A stretch of 64,000 nt of DNA. Source: Mucilaginibacter agri (GTDB taxonomy: Bacteria > Bacteroidota > Bacteroidia > Sphingobacteriales > Sphingobacteriaceae). Positions 37,398-47,904 of the stretch are shown in pieces. A program made the position numbers and the translations under genes. Position 1 is the stretch's first letter. Every line of letters starts with the position of its first letter. Below the pieces are notes generated by a model. The model did no database searches. It saw only the letters and a program-made list of their open reading frames with translations, and was not told the DNA's origin. The DNA lies in assembly GCF_009928685.1 (NCBI RefSeq), contig NZ_WWEO01000045.1:868001-932000 (forward strand), in the 5' to 3' direction.

Positions 37398-40300
37398 TTA
37401 TTTAACCAGCAATTTTCCATACGTGACCCCGGTAGACGAATATGTGTTAACCAAATAGACGCCTTTTTCTAACTTTTTCGTAATCGGGATGGTTACCACA
37501 GCTTCGCCAGTGTCGCCGGTAATAAAAACCTGAGTTTGAATTAATGTACCGAGCATATTACTAATGTTTACAGTAACGGCTTGCTGCTTAGCAAAGTTGG
37601 CTGCCTTGAGGTAAACAATATTGCCTGCGTTGGGATTTGGGTAAAGTGTGACACTCCTGATAGCGCTTATGGTGGCAGCAGAATCGGTAGTCAAAAACTG
37701 CTTGTCGGCAAGACTAACTTTTGCCATTGTAGTGGTATTGATGACCTGGAATATCTCTATTGCAGCTAACGAGTTTCTATTTACGGCGGCAACCATCTTA
37801 ATTGATAATGCTCCGTCTGACACTGTTGTCGAAAAGTCTTTTACCAGGGCCGACCGGTATCCAACCTCACCGAATATATCAAAATTGCCAAGCACCTGAA
37901 TATTTTCCATACTAATATTAAATATTCGTGATGCAGAGGCCGTCCAATAATTCTCGGCGAAATGCATCCTAACCATATAGTTACCGTTGGCTAAGGGTAT
38001 TTCATAATTTGTCGTACCCAAGTCAACCCCAGATGATAAATAACTTTGATAAAGCTGGTCATCATCCGTTGATGAAATCGGTGTGCTTACAGTCTGCACA
38101 TCAAGTTTAGTAGATCCCGATCTGTAGCTTTTATCAGCCTCGTACGTTTTGCCACCCACAGTCATGGCGACATCCGAACCGCTTTTTATTCGCTTCACGA
38201 TGTTTACAGTTGTTGTAGATGTGTTACCTATACCATAGAGGGGAATTCTGAGTGGAGGTGCAGTGCTGTAATTTACCATTAGTGCTGCATTTTTTATTCC
38301 CGCCGAGGTTGGTTTAAAAGTAATGTTAACAGGTGTTCCGGTTTGAATATTTAAAGAACTTTTCACCGTTCCAACCGAAAATTCTGCGGAATTAGGCCCG
38401 ACGATTATAGCACTTGTAATCTTTATCGCAGGATCAGTAGAAGAGTCTGCATAATTTTTACCTGTATTATTTAAAGTGATACCCACAGATGCGGCATTCC
38501 CTACCAATACCGGAGCAAAATTAACCGCAGACGGAGTTGACGCTAAATTAGAGTAATGTGGAGATCCGCTCTCTGGTGTTATGTTGTCTATGTAGTATAC
38601 ATTATCCTGATAATCGTAATTGGTAAAAGGCGTATTTAAGTAATCGCAGAGCATGAAATAGGCGTTTGGTATAATCTTGCCATCCGAGTCTACCGCTTTG
38701 TAAAAGCGGATGCCTATTAACCCGTTATAATTCTGCGTTCTGTCAGAAGAAGATGAACCCACTTTAAATCCAAACGATGTGCCACCAGCGGCTGGCGTAA
38801 AAGTGGCTTGTGCCAGTGAAGTAGTTGATCCAACTTTATAAGGCAATATTGATTGACCGTAAAGATTATTATGGGTAATAATAGATGTTGTTGATGTTTT
38901 GCCTTTGTAGAAATATTTAAACGATTCGACCGCATTACAGCAACTATGATAGGCAGCAACCTGCAATACTGTTACAGGTTTAGATGGGTCGGCCGCAAGA
39001 AAATAGCCGTTGGTGGTAACCTCATCTGAATTTGGTACGCGGGTGGTGCCATTTATATCGCCATCATCATGGCCATACCCTATAACTGTTTTAAAACCGA
39101 AGGCATCCATCAATTGCTGGGCAAAAGGCTCGTTAGTGCTTTCTCCGGCAACTTGCCAGATGCCAGTTAAATTAACCTTTTTAACGGGTGCAATTGAATC
39201 ATCCGATACGACAGTAAGTGTATCATATAACATCTTTACACGCGTACCCACATTATTTCCAATAAACTGAATAGTCACATCAGCATAAGTTTGTGGCGTC
39301 ATTACCAGTGGTAAAGTCAAGTTTGTGTCTGTAGCTAACGACACTATTTTCCACGATGCGGGGTTCGATAACTTAAGTCTTCCTATCGTTAAGTTTCCTG
39401 TGCCTTTATTACTTATCCGCAGCTTAACCTTATCGTGATTAGCATTATAAGGGGTCGTATCCGGGCTTGTTCGTCTCCAGGGAGTTTGTATCCTGGATGC
39501 AACCAGCCGATCATTAGATGGAAAATTGTCAAGGTTTTTTAAAGTCATAAGCCGCCCCGCAGCAGGGGTGGTCGAAATCGTAAAATTATATGGGCCGGTT
39601 ATTGTTTGGTTACCATTTCCGTCGGTAACCTTTACGGTGATAGCGTAAGCTGCCCCTACAGTCAGGGTCATTGGCGAGATATAATCTTTATAAGCAGATC
39701 CATTCATAGCATATTGAAAAGATGCTAATCCGGAACCGCCTTGATCATTAGCTTTGATATAAACTTTTGCAGTAGTTTTGTACACACCCGGGCTTGCAAG
39801 CGATCCTACTACCCTTAAGCTTGCAGTTGGCTTTATGGCATCAGCAACTGGTTTTGCAGGTGCCGGGGCTATGATAATATAATTCATTCGGGTATTTAAT
39901 CCACCTTTAGCATCTATGGTAAGTCGACCATCATTTACCTGCACAAGCACAGTACCGGTTGTAAACTTCATGCTTGGTGTTGATATAAAATCAGTTATAA
40001 CCGGCAACCCTTCGGCATTAATTTGACTATCATTATCATAAGTACCATCGCCGGCACTAATAGTCACCAGGTATTTCCCATTAGGAATTGCATACTCCCA
40101 GTTTCCTGGCGTTTGTCCCAGTGTCGTAGCCTGCATTTGAACCAGCGTGCGCAATTTAAGGTCGTCTGTTGTTTGCCTGAAACGCATATTTGCGGTATGA
40201 TCTTCAGGTAATTTGGTTTTAGTGTTTATCCAGCCATATCCACGTGTGGCATCAAATGCCAAACCCACGTCGGCGATAAAGCCATCGGGGATTGGGGCCG

Positions 40301-40502
40301 CTGCTGTTTGAAAGTTAATGCTTACGCCCGTAAAAGCGGCTGCTGCAAAATGGACTTTATGATCGACTCGTTCAAAAAAAGACTTGTTTTTAGCAAAAGT
40401 GTTATTGGCCATTAAAAAATTTAATGCCAAAAGGATCAGCACCAGAAGGCAGCTCGATTTTAAAAATAACGTGACTGCTTGTCTTTGAAACGGACTTTTC
40501 AT
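37398..40502 (-). CDS. Giant T9SS-sorted protein with malectin and YHSCC domains
   Basis: A 1034-residue paralog of the protein at 34144-37185, with the same domain order: signal or anchor helix (about 15-32), malectin-like domain (55-212), OmpL47-type Ig-like domain (222-312), YHGCC-type domain (320-643, here YHSCC at 518-522), choice-of-anchor-D domain (655-757), malectin domain (767-918) and type A T9SS sorting domain (950-1034, TLYPNPNAGN to GKLLVK). The central domain keeps NFPSND, PYNANHD, YLNTP and YDYQDNVYYI. The tandem arrangement points to duplication. It is likely exported by T9SS and bound to the cell surface or EPS matrix. Confidence 0.75.
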   Translation of the reverse strand: MKSPFQRQAVTLFLKSSCLLVLILLALNFLMANNTFAKNKSFFERVDHKVHFAAAAFTGVSINFQTAAAPIPDGFIADVGLAFDATRGYGWINTKTKLPEDHTANMRFRQTTDDLKLRTLVQMQATTLGQTPGNWEYAIPNGKYLVTISAGDGTYDNDSQINAEGLPVITDFISTPSMKFTTGTVLVQVNDGRLTIDAKGGLNTRMNYIIIAPAPAKPVADAIKPTASLRVVGSLASPGVYKTTAKVYIKANDQGGSGLASFQYAMNGSAYKDYISPMTLTVGAAYAITVKVTDGNGNQTITGPYNFTISTTPAAGRLMTLKNLDNFPSNDRLVASRIQTPWRRTSPDTTPYNANHDKVKLRISNKGTGNLTIGRLKLSNPASWKIVSLATDTNLTLPLVMTPQTYADVTIQFIGNNVGTRVKMLYDTLTVVSDDSIAPVKKVNLTGIWQVAGESTNEPFAQQLMDAFGFKTVIGYGHDDGDINGTTRVPNSDEVTTNGYFLAADPSKPVTVLQVAAYHSCCNAVESFKYFYKGKTSTTSIITHNNLYGQSILPYKVGSTTSLAQATFTPAAGGTSFGFKVGSSSSDRTQNYNGLIGIRFYKAVDSDGKIIPNAYFMLCDYLNTPFTNYDYQDNVYYIDNITPESGSPHYSNLASTPSAVNFAPVLVGNAASVGITLNNTGKNYADSSTDPAIKITSAIIVGPNSAEFSVGTVKSSLNIQTGTPVNITFKPTSAGIKNAALMVNYSTAPPLRIPLYGIGNTSTTTVNIVKRIKSGSDVAMTVGGKTYEADKSYRSGSTKLDVQTVSTPISSTDDDQLYQSYLSSGVDLGTTNYEIPLANGNYMVRMHFAENYWTASASRIFNISMENIQVLGNFDIFGEVGYRSALVKDFSTTVSDGALSIKMVAAVNRNSLAAIEIFQVINTTTMAKVSLADKQFLTTDSAATISAIRSVTLYPNPNAGNIVYLKAANFAKQQAVTVNISNMLGTLIQTQVFITGDTGEAVVTIPITKKLEKGVYLVNTYSSTGVTYGKLLVK

Positions 40503-40610
40503 TTAAATTGAGATTAGGAATAATTTAGGGTTGATGAACACTATGTAATTAATGCCAAGGGGCATATTTAGATATACAAATGCTAACTGGCCTGATGTTA
40601 GTTTTCACGG

Positions 40611-43421
40611 CTACCGGGCCGAGGCGTTGAATTGAACCTTCGGTTTTTTCTCCACCGCCTTTAAAAGCGTTATCTGCGAAATGAGATTTGGATTATCATT
40701 CCAGTTAAACTCACTTATATACAGATTTCCGTTTATCGGATCCTCTATAATATCTAAGGGATTCGCAAAACCCGACATACCAACCAACCCCAGATTATCT
40801 GAACCTCTTGAACTTTTAACAATATCAAACACGTGATCTGACTTAGCCGATGCTGCTTTATTTCCGTTACCCATTTCTCCGGGTTCCAGAACAATGATAT
40901 CCCCTCCTCCGCTAAATCGGCAAACAAGCAATCTGCCTTTTAAAACCCCATCAAAATTGTTGCTTTTATATTCAATAACTCCATTTGGCGAGTGATTTAA
41001 TCCAAAATCAAAAGCTGCTCCGCGGTAATTGGCATCAGGTTTTACATCCTTATCATATAAAGGATTGTCGGTAAAACCGCGATTGATAACATACTCTCCG
41101 CGTAAAGGATTAGGATGCCCAAAATAACCTACTTTAAGTTTGGGGTTTATCCTAAACAACCAATCGTGCTGTACTTGCACTCCGGTAGTAGCAGGGATAG
41201 CAGGGCCGTTATAAAACGTGCCATCTGGCCTCCTTGTACCAGCTACTGATGCAGGCGAATTTCCACCGCCCCCCGAGCCGTTGGCTGGCACATACAATTG
41301 GCCATTACTATGCCACAACAAACCATAAGCATTTCTTATTCCCGAAGCGTATATAGTTAACGGAGATTTATGGCTGTACGGATTATAGGTACCATCAGCA
41401 TTAAAAACTTGATTGGCAGGCGCATGATTAATTACCGCTATCGCCTGGCTGGTTTTTACGTCGAGAGGTAAACTTACGGTTCTGAGCTTTTGAAGTTCAA
41501 GTCTTAAGATAGATCCGGCAAGCAAAGTTTCTTCACGCTGCCACGATTTGTCAAACGCCCCGGCAGAACTGTTGCTTCCCTGGCAAATATATAAAGCACT
41601 ATCAGGACCAAACGCAATACCGTTTACCATGTGGTCGCGGGTTGAATGCGGTAGATCTTTGATAATAAGTTGTTCGTTTGATAAGTCAATACCTGTTAAT
41701 TTAGATATATTTCCATCATACATTGGTGCATTTGTTATGCCGGCCGAGGAGTGAGAAACCCAGGCAATTAAATTTTGAGGAGTAGAGGAAGGGTCGAATG
41801 CAAAACCAATAGCTGTTCGCTCGCCATACCTGTCTTTTAGCGTACTGATAAGCTTTTGCCCTGATAACATACCAGTCTCATGGTTCACCTCGTACCTTTC
41901 TATCATCCCGTCCATACGTAGCGCATAAAATTTACCATCAGGTCCAAATTTTAATGCAGTGTAATTTTTCCTTTGCGTGCCAGGCATAGGTATTTTTTGA
42001 AAATGGACATCGTAACTCAAACTTGAGTCTGCGGGAACAGACCCGGTAACGAAATCGCAATTATAGGGTTCGATGGACGCACCGGCATAAGACTTAACAC
42101 CGTTTGTGATCACAAACCTGTACTTAGTAAATGGCATGAGTGGCTCACGCGGTGAGAAACTAATAGCATCTCCCCCACCAGTACCCTGCACAACTCCCAT
42201 TACCGGCACGTAACGATTGTTAACGTCTTTAAAAAGTTTAACCGATTTATTGGTTATCGTGTGGTTATCTATTCCTCCTTTTACTCCGTTTACAACCGGC
42301 ACAAACAAATTATTAGCGGCAATATTGGTTGTATTTACTTCAATATCAGTGTTACCATCTATTGGGTTTGATGACACCACATACGGTTTTCCGGGGTCAA
42401 CTACCCTAAATCTGAGCGGCATGGTATTACTCTGATATCCCGCCGCAAGTATGCTTACGGTTACATTATATTCTCCTGGCTTTAGCTTTTTTAACGGTGC
42501 ATAGTCAAAACTCAAGCTATGAACGGCGGTGTCGCGATTAGCAACCAGATTTAGCCATCCTTTAGCACCTGGGCCATAATTAAGATGCAGCTTATAATTG
42601 GTATTTGACTTCAACAGGTTTGTCAAATTAATCTTCAAACGAGTATCTGCCGTATCTATTTTTTTAACCAATATGCTTTGGGCAGCAGTGCTTAAAAACA
42701 AGTACGGAAACAATTTTACCGGAGTAATTTGAATGTTATTTATTTTGGTATTTATCCCATTGTTAGCATCGATAGTTAAATACCCATCAGTAACCTTAAC
42801 TCTCTTTTTAATGGTCTTAAAGCGGCCCAAGCTCCCCACTTTCCCAAAAGGTTTAAATTTATTAATTGCATTAACGCCTTCAATGTTTATACAATATAAT
42901 TCTTCGGCTTTTCCAACAGCGCCATCTCCAACCGTTACTACCACATCGTAATAACCGTTTAGCACCTTCATTTCCCAATAAGCTTCGGTTTTAGTACCAT
43001 TAAATAATCCACGCCACCAACTAATATCGTTGGCTTGCATATGCACCAGCCCTTCTAACAACAAATCATCCGGATTTTCGCGGGTTCTGGAGTTCATGGA
43101 TATATCAACCGGCAAATGAGTATCATGGCTTTTCCAGCCATAGTCGAGCGCACCTATTTCAAATAATCCTAACTTTTCGCCGAAAGGTGATCCGTAATCC
43201 TTTATCCAGCCCACAGGTGTTGCCGACGCCGAATCCTGAAACCGAACTTTGATAGTTTCAAACAGTGGATGTTTTATAATTACAAAGTCATTAGAAGTCG
43301 CCTTGGCATCTGGCACAGATTTAGCGTTCGCCTTCCCGAACATTAAAAAATTAAATGCCAGTTGAATATTAAGTAAGATAAACAGCGCTATGGCTGCAAT
43401 TAAAAAATACCGGATCTTCAT
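40611..43421 (-). CDS. Secreted or anchored protein with malectin-like, Ig-like and sorbosone-dehydrogenase-like propeller domains
   Basis: A 936-residue protein with an N-terminal hydrophobic segment (about 5-27) that may be a signal or an anchor. Domains: malectin-like (52-236), an Ig-like stretch (240-340), SbsA-type Ig/Big_5 domain (345-460, YVVSSNPIDGNTDIEV) and a beta-propeller (about 470-925) resembling glucose/sorbosone dehydrogenases. Its hallmarks are FGPDGKFYALR, RDHMVNGIAFGPDSALYICQG and ASGIRNAYGLLWHSNGQLYVP. It lacks the C-terminal T9SS sorting domain that its larger paralog at 43459-47904 has, so it may stay periplasmic or membrane-bound. PQQ-dependent sugar oxidation is possible but not shown. 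Confidence 0.72.
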   Translation of the reverse strand: MKIRYFLIAAIALFILLNIQLAFNFLMFGKANAKSVPDAKATSNDFVIIKHPLFETIKVRFQDSASATPVGWIKDYGSPFGEKLGLFEIGALDYGWKSHDTHLPVDISMNSRTRENPDDLLLEGLVHMQANDISWWRGLFNGTKTEAYWEMKVLNGYYDVVVTVGDGAVGKAEELYCINIEGVNAINKFKPFGKVGSLGRFKTIKKRVKVTDGYLTIDANNGINTKINNIQITPVKLFPYLFLSTAAQSILVKKIDTADTRLKINLTNLLKSNTNYKLHLNYGPGAKGWLNLVANRDTAVHSLSFDYAPLKKLKPGEYNVTVSILAAGYQSNTMPLRFRVVDPGKPYVVSSNPIDGNTDIEVNTTNIAANNLFVPVVNGVKGGIDNHTITNKSVKLFKDVNNRYVPVMGVVQGTGGGDAISFSPREPLMPFTKYRFVITNGVKSYAGASIEPYNCDFVTGSVPADSSLSYDVHFQKIPMPGTQRKNYTALKFGPDGKFYALRMDGMIERYEVNHETGMLSGQKLISTLKDRYGERTAIGFAFDPSSTPQNLIAWVSHSSAGITNAPMYDGNISKLTGIDLSNEQLIIKDLPHSTRDHMVNGIAFGPDSALYICQGSNSSAGAFDKSWQREETLLAGSILRLELQKLRTVSLPLDVKTSQAIAVINHAPANQVFNADGTYNPYSHKSPLTIYASGIRNAYGLLWHSNGQLYVPANGSGGGGNSPASVAGTRRPDGTFYNGPAIPATTGVQVQHDWLFRINPKLKVGYFGHPNPLRGEYVINRGFTDNPLYDKDVKPDANYRGAAFDFGLNHSPNGVIEYKSNNFDGVLKGRLLVCRFSGGGDIIVLEPGEMGNGNKAASAKSDHVFDIVKSSRGSDNLGLVGMSGFANPLDIIEDPINGNLYISEFNWNDNPNLISQITLLKAVEKKPKVQFNASAR

Positions 43422-43458
43422 GTAAATATAATTAAGTAGGGAAATACGTTGTAAAATA

Positions 43459-46400
43459 TTATTGCATCAATAATTTAGCCTCTTTACTCTCCACCTGCGA
43501 TACAGCACGCACAATGTAAACGCGCGAATTGTTATTGGCGGGCAGTTGCAGTGTAGTAGCATAGCTACCATTAAAATCTGTTCTGGCTTTAAATGAGCTT
43601 AGTTTTTTGCCATTTATATCAAATAAAGAGATCGTCAGATCTTCGTCTTTGGTAAAGTTTTTAAGTTGAACTTTAACCTGCGGAACCGTAGTTGGATTAG
43701 GATACAGCACCAGCGAAAGTTGATTTGAATCCGACTGCTTTGCTTTTAGACTATCTGTTGCTGAAGTTAGGGTGATAAAATTATTATCTGCCGCGAGGTG
43801 CAGTTCCACCTCTTTCACTGAATCCTCTACACTAGTCACCCGCAACTTCACAACCCGGTTTGTCAAACCAAATGACGGTGCATTAACTTTAAATGCCAGT
43901 GAACTATTAGGTTTCATGGTTAGCAAATTATTCTTGTCGGGCATCGGGATGCCATTTATCGAAAACTCATCGGCATTTGGGCCAATAATACTGATGTCTT
44001 TAACATTTAAAACACCATCTCCCTTATTCGCCAGGGTAACGTCATAGTTTTTATAAGAAATGAGCCCTTCAATATCAGCAGTTTTCGTCGCAGTAACATT
44101 CAACAGAGCAGCTGGAGGTGTAGCTGTGGTTTTAACCTGCAGCAAGGTGATCTGTGAAACCAAATTAGGATTTACGTTCCAGTTGTATTCTATCACATAT
44201 AAATTGCCTGTTAGCGTATCTTCTTCAAGATTTATCGGATTAGCAAACCCAGACATGCCAATTAGCCCCATATTGCCCGAGCCTGTAGTAACTTTTACAA
44301 TGTCATAAACTGAATCGTTACTGGTATCAGTCATTCCAGGAATTGCAACTTTAGAGCCTGGCTCCATTACAACGATATCGCCACCGCCGCTAAACCGGCA
44401 AACTAACAACTTGTTTTTTAGCGCGCCGTTAAACGTATTGCTTTTGTATTCAATTGCACCATCGGGCGAGTGATTTAATCCAAAATTGTAAGCATATCCT
44501 CTATATGCAGCATCGGGTACTGTTCCCGCCGGATATAGTGGATTATCTATAACACCTCTGTTTTCTACATACTCCCCGCGTAGTGGGTTTGGATGTCCGT
44601 AATATCCAACCCCTTTAAGTGGGTTTACCCGAAATAGCCAATCTGTTTGCACTTGCACACCGGTAGTGGCAGGTACAACTGGGCCACTATAGAAAGTGCC
44701 ATCAGGCCTTCTTGTACCGGCAACAGAGGCTGGAGAATTACCTCCACCACCAGAACCGTTCGTAGGCAAATATAGTTGCCCGTTGCTATGCCATACCAGA
44801 TCGTACGCGTTACGAACGCCGGATGCATAAATTGTTATGGGCGATTCTGTTGAATATGGATTGTAGGTACCATCGCTCATAAGCATGCTATTTGCTGGTG
44901 CCGCATTAATAACGCTCAATGATGATGAGGTTTGCACGTTTAACGGCAGTGTACCGGCATTGAGCTTATTCATGTCGATTCTCAAAATGGTACCTGAAAG
45001 CAAACTTTCCGAACGTTGCCAGTCATTATCATACGCCCCCGCAGAGCTGTTACTTCCCTGGCACATGTACAGCGCACCATCTGGCCCAAATGCAAGACTA
45101 TTTGCCATATGATCGCGCGTCGAACGTGGAAGCTTGGTCACTATCTTTTGTTCGGTGCCCAAACTTGGCCCTGAGAGCCGCGAAATATTTCCGTCAAATG
45201 ATGGAGAGTTAACCAACCCATCTGATGAATGGGTTACATAACAAATTAAATTATCTGCTGTTGACGCTGGATCAAACACCAGGCCTATTGCCGATCTTGT
45301 TCCATAGGTATCTATCAACGTGGTGATAATCTCCTGATTAGTTAAACTGCCATCGGTTGTATTTACTGTGTATCTCTCAATACCCCCATCAAGCCTTAGC
45401 GCATAAAGTTTATGATCAGGGCCGAATCTCAACGTTGTATAGCCTTTATTCTGTGTTCCGGCCATAGGAATTTTAGTAAACTGGGCATTTAATATGTTTG
45501 TTGAGTCAATAGCCCCCGAACCGGTAACAAACGTAGATGTAAATGGAGCAAAGGCGCTACCACTGTAGGACTGTACCCCGCTGCTTATAACAAATTTGTA
45601 GGTAGTGTTAGGTTCTAGTGATGCCAGCGGTGAAAAACTGATAGCATCGCCCCCGCCGGTTCCTTGCACCAAACCTGGAACCTCCGTAGATGTGGTATCT
45701 ATAACTTTAAATAGTTTTACCGTAGTATTTGTAATTGTGCTGTTATCAACCCCTCCTTTGTAACCGGCCACTACCGGCACATGTAAGTTGTTTGCAGCAA
45801 CGCTTACGGTACTCACGTCAACGTTAACAGCTCCATTTGCAGGTGAAGAGGAGATAACATACGGCCTTAAAGAGTCTACCACCCTTACCGTAACGTCCAT
45901 AGTTGAACTAGTGTAACCTACTACTGAAGTTTTAACCGATGCTGTATATGTCCCAACAGGTAACGTGGCTGCCTTGCTGTAGTCATAGGTCATCAACGGA
46001 GTAACACCAGTCTGAACAGTTTTATAAGTTAGCCAACCAGTGGCGCCAGCGCCGTAAGTAGCAGCAAAATTATATTGAATTGAAGAATTGTTAGAATTGC
46101 TAACATTTAATGCAAATGTCTTTGTTGCTGTTGTTCCTTTTTGAATCAGAATATTTTGCGTGTTATTAGCCCAAGCCAAATACACCCCAAAACTTACTGG
46201 TACTACCTGAACATAGTTTATCCTGGTGTTAATACCGCCATCGGCATTTACTGTTAAATACTCGTCTTTAACGGGCACCCTTATGGTGGTTTGTTTAAAC
46301 CTGCCTATGGTGCCGGCTTTACCATTGGGCACAAAGCCAGCAATTGCCTTAACGCCCTCAACATTGATATTATAGCTTTGGGTTACGTTTTCAACCTTTC

Positions 46401-47904
46401 CGTCGCCAACACTTACGGTAACATCATAAGTACCATTAGGCACGTTCATCTCCCAGTACGATTGCGTTTTTGTCCCGGAAAAGGTTCCGCTTACATTATT
46501 GGCCTGCATGTAAATTAGCGTCGCCAGCGTTACGTCCTCGGGGGTTTCACGGTTAAATCCGTTTTTGGTAAGGTCAATCGGAGTAGCATCAGAACGCTTT
46601 CGCCACCCATATTTTAATCCCGACGATTGGTATAATCCATTTCTGGATCCAATTGCCTGCCCGTAGTCCCTAACCCATCCTAACGGCGGTATTGTTAAAG
46701 TATCCTGGAAATTAACGTTAACCGTATTGGTAGATATACCTTTAACAACAGTAACTTTAACGGTCAGTGTATCTTTCTGATATCCGCTCGCATCGGCTAC
46801 AATGAGCCCTTTATAAGTCCCAGGCTCTAAGTTTGTTTTAATATTTGTGCTGCCTATACTTATAGCTCCCAACTTTCCGGCGGGCGCGGTTAACCATGGT
46901 GCGTTTAACGCGGTAAATGTGATAGCCGGCGTACCCTTATTAGCTGTTAATGTTGCAGACTGTGATGTAACAGGGCCATTTTTATAAACAGTATATGCCA
47001 AACTATCGGTAGAAAATTTCAATAAATTCGGAATGTTTTGGACTACGTTTGTAATACTAAAATCATCAAAGGTATAGGTTGTTGAAGTTGTAGCGCTTCT
47101 GTGGGTAGCATATATACCTGCGTAAACTGTGGTGCCGGTTAAGCCCATACCGGCAATGCTTATAGAGGTTGTAGGAAAAGATGTACCGATGTTTACATAG
47201 GTTGAACCTCCATCCAAGGAGTAAAAGCCATTGGCTGTATTGGCAGCAGAATCAACAACCAGTCTTAAGCGTACAGTGCTTGTATTTAAATTGCTGATAG
47301 TTGCAGATATGCGCTGATCAGTGTTACTCGTACCGGCAACGGCGCTCGAAACATCATTTATTTCCCGATGCATTTCAATTTTATTTGCCCTCGCAACAAG
47401 TTTAATGGAGTATTTGTCATTTAGGCCATACCATAACCCGGCCTGTTGAGATGATGTACCGTTTAATGGGTTAACAAGCGACACTTCGATTGTTAGCTTA
47501 CCTGCGTTTACCACCGGTACTCCCAAAATATTGATCTGATTATTATTGGTTAAATAATCAATGCCTTTATTGGTCACTAATTTTAAGCGCCCCCCGGTAA
47601 CGGTAAGTTTCGAGGGCTCATATCCAGGCACTGTCGGAACTGAAGGAGTACCATCGTTAGACAAGCGTGTACCCGAATACGGCATCGCCACCGTGAATCC
47701 GGTTCCTATGCCAGCCTTATCTGGCAGGGTATTAGGTACAGTTGCTGTAAATGATAAAGAAAATGGAAGAGTTACTGGTAGTTGCGAACATGTTAGAGTA
47801 CTGTAAGGCGTGCATGGACCAGCAACGGAAGAATCGTGACTCGCTAGTACAGGACTGAACAAATTAAAAACCAAAAGTAACCGGGGAAGTAAACTTGTAA
47901 ACAT
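43459..47904 (-). CDS. Giant T9SS-sorted multidomain protein with sorbosone-dehydrogenase-like propeller
   Basis: The ATG at 47904 is preferred (1481 residues) because a signal peptide ending SPVLA follows. Approximate layout in that numbering: concanavalin-like jelly-roll (40-290), BACON-like Ig domain (300-390), malectin-like domain (395-575), Ig-like domain (580-685), Big_5 (690-805), sorbosone-dehydrogenase-like propeller (815-1270), choice-of-anchor Ig domain (1280-1385) and type A T9SS sorting domain (1395-1481, LVLYPNPTTVP to AKLLMQ). The propeller core shares long stretches with the 936-residue paralog. It is the first of four giant genes leading into wza, and a conserved leader element lies 170 nt upstream. 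Confidence 0.75.
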   Translation of the reverse strand: MFTSLLPRLLLVFNLFSPVLASHDSSVAGPCTPYSTLTCSQLPVTLPFSLSFTATVPNTLPDKAGIGTGFTVAMPYSGTRLSNDGTPSVPTVPGYEPSKLTVTGGRLKLVTNKGIDYLTNNNQINILGVPVVNAGKLTIEVSLVNPLNGTSSQQAGLWYGLNDKYSIKLVARANKIEMHREINDVSSAVAGTSNTDQRISATISNLNTSTVRLRLVVDSAANTANGFYSLDGGSTYVNIGTSFPTTSISIAGMGLTGTTVYAGIYATHRSATTSTTYTFDDFSITNVVQNIPNLLKFSTDSLAYTVYKNGPVTSQSATLTANKGTPAITFTALNAPWLTAPAGKLGAISIGSTNIKTNLEPGTYKGLIVADASGYQKDTLTVKVTVVKGISTNTVNVNFQDTLTIPPLGWVRDYGQAIGSRNGLYQSSGLKYGWRKRSDATPIDLTKNGFNRETPEDVTLATLIYMQANNVSGTFSGTKTQSYWEMNVPNGTYDVTVSVGDGKVENVTQSYNINVEGVKAIAGFVPNGKAGTIGRFKQTTIRVPVKDEYLTVNADGGINTRINYVQVVPVSFGVYLAWANNTQNILIQKGTTATKTFALNVSNSNNSSIQYNFAATYGAGATGWLTYKTVQTGVTPLMTYDYSKAATLPVGTYTASVKTSVVGYTSSTMDVTVRVVDSLRPYVISSSPANGAVNVDVSTVSVAANNLHVPVVAGYKGGVDNSTITNTTVKLFKVIDTTSTEVPGLVQGTGGGDAISFSPLASLEPNTTYKFVISSGVQSYSGSAFAPFTSTFVTGSGAIDSTNILNAQFTKIPMAGTQNKGYTTLRFGPDHKLYALRLDGGIERYTVNTTDGSLTNQEIITTLIDTYGTRSAIGLVFDPASTADNLICYVTHSSDGLVNSPSFDGNISRLSGPSLGTEQKIVTKLPRSTRDHMANSLAFGPDGALYMCQGSNSSAGAYDNDWQRSESLLSGTILRIDMNKLNAGTLPLNVQTSSSLSVINAAPANSMLMSDGTYNPYSTESPITIYASGVRNAYDLVWHSNGQLYLPTNGSGGGGNSPASVAGTRRPDGTFYSGPVVPATTGVQVQTDWLFRVNPLKGVGYYGHPNPLRGEYVENRGVIDNPLYPAGTVPDAAYRGYAYNFGLNHSPDGAIEYKSNTFNGALKNKLLVCRFSGGGDIVVMEPGSKVAIPGMTDTSNDSVYDIVKVTTGSGNMGLIGMSGFANPINLEEDTLTGNLYVIEYNWNVNPNLVSQITLLQVKTTATPPAALLNVTATKTADIEGLISYKNYDVTLANKGDGVLNVKDISIIGPNADEFSINGIPMPDKNNLLTMKPNSSLAFKVNAPSFGLTNRVVKLRVTSVEDSVKEVELHLAADNNFITLTSATDSLKAKQSDSNQLSLVLYPNPTTVPQVKVQLKNFTKDEDLTISLFDINGKKLSSFKARTDFNGSYATTLQLPANNNSRVYIVRAVSQVESKEAKLLMQ

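Noticed and set aside
43459..47904. True PQQ glucose/sorbosone dehydrogenase activity
   Set aside because: The propeller resembles the family, but I could not confirm the PQQ-binding residues by eye, so only the fold is claimed.
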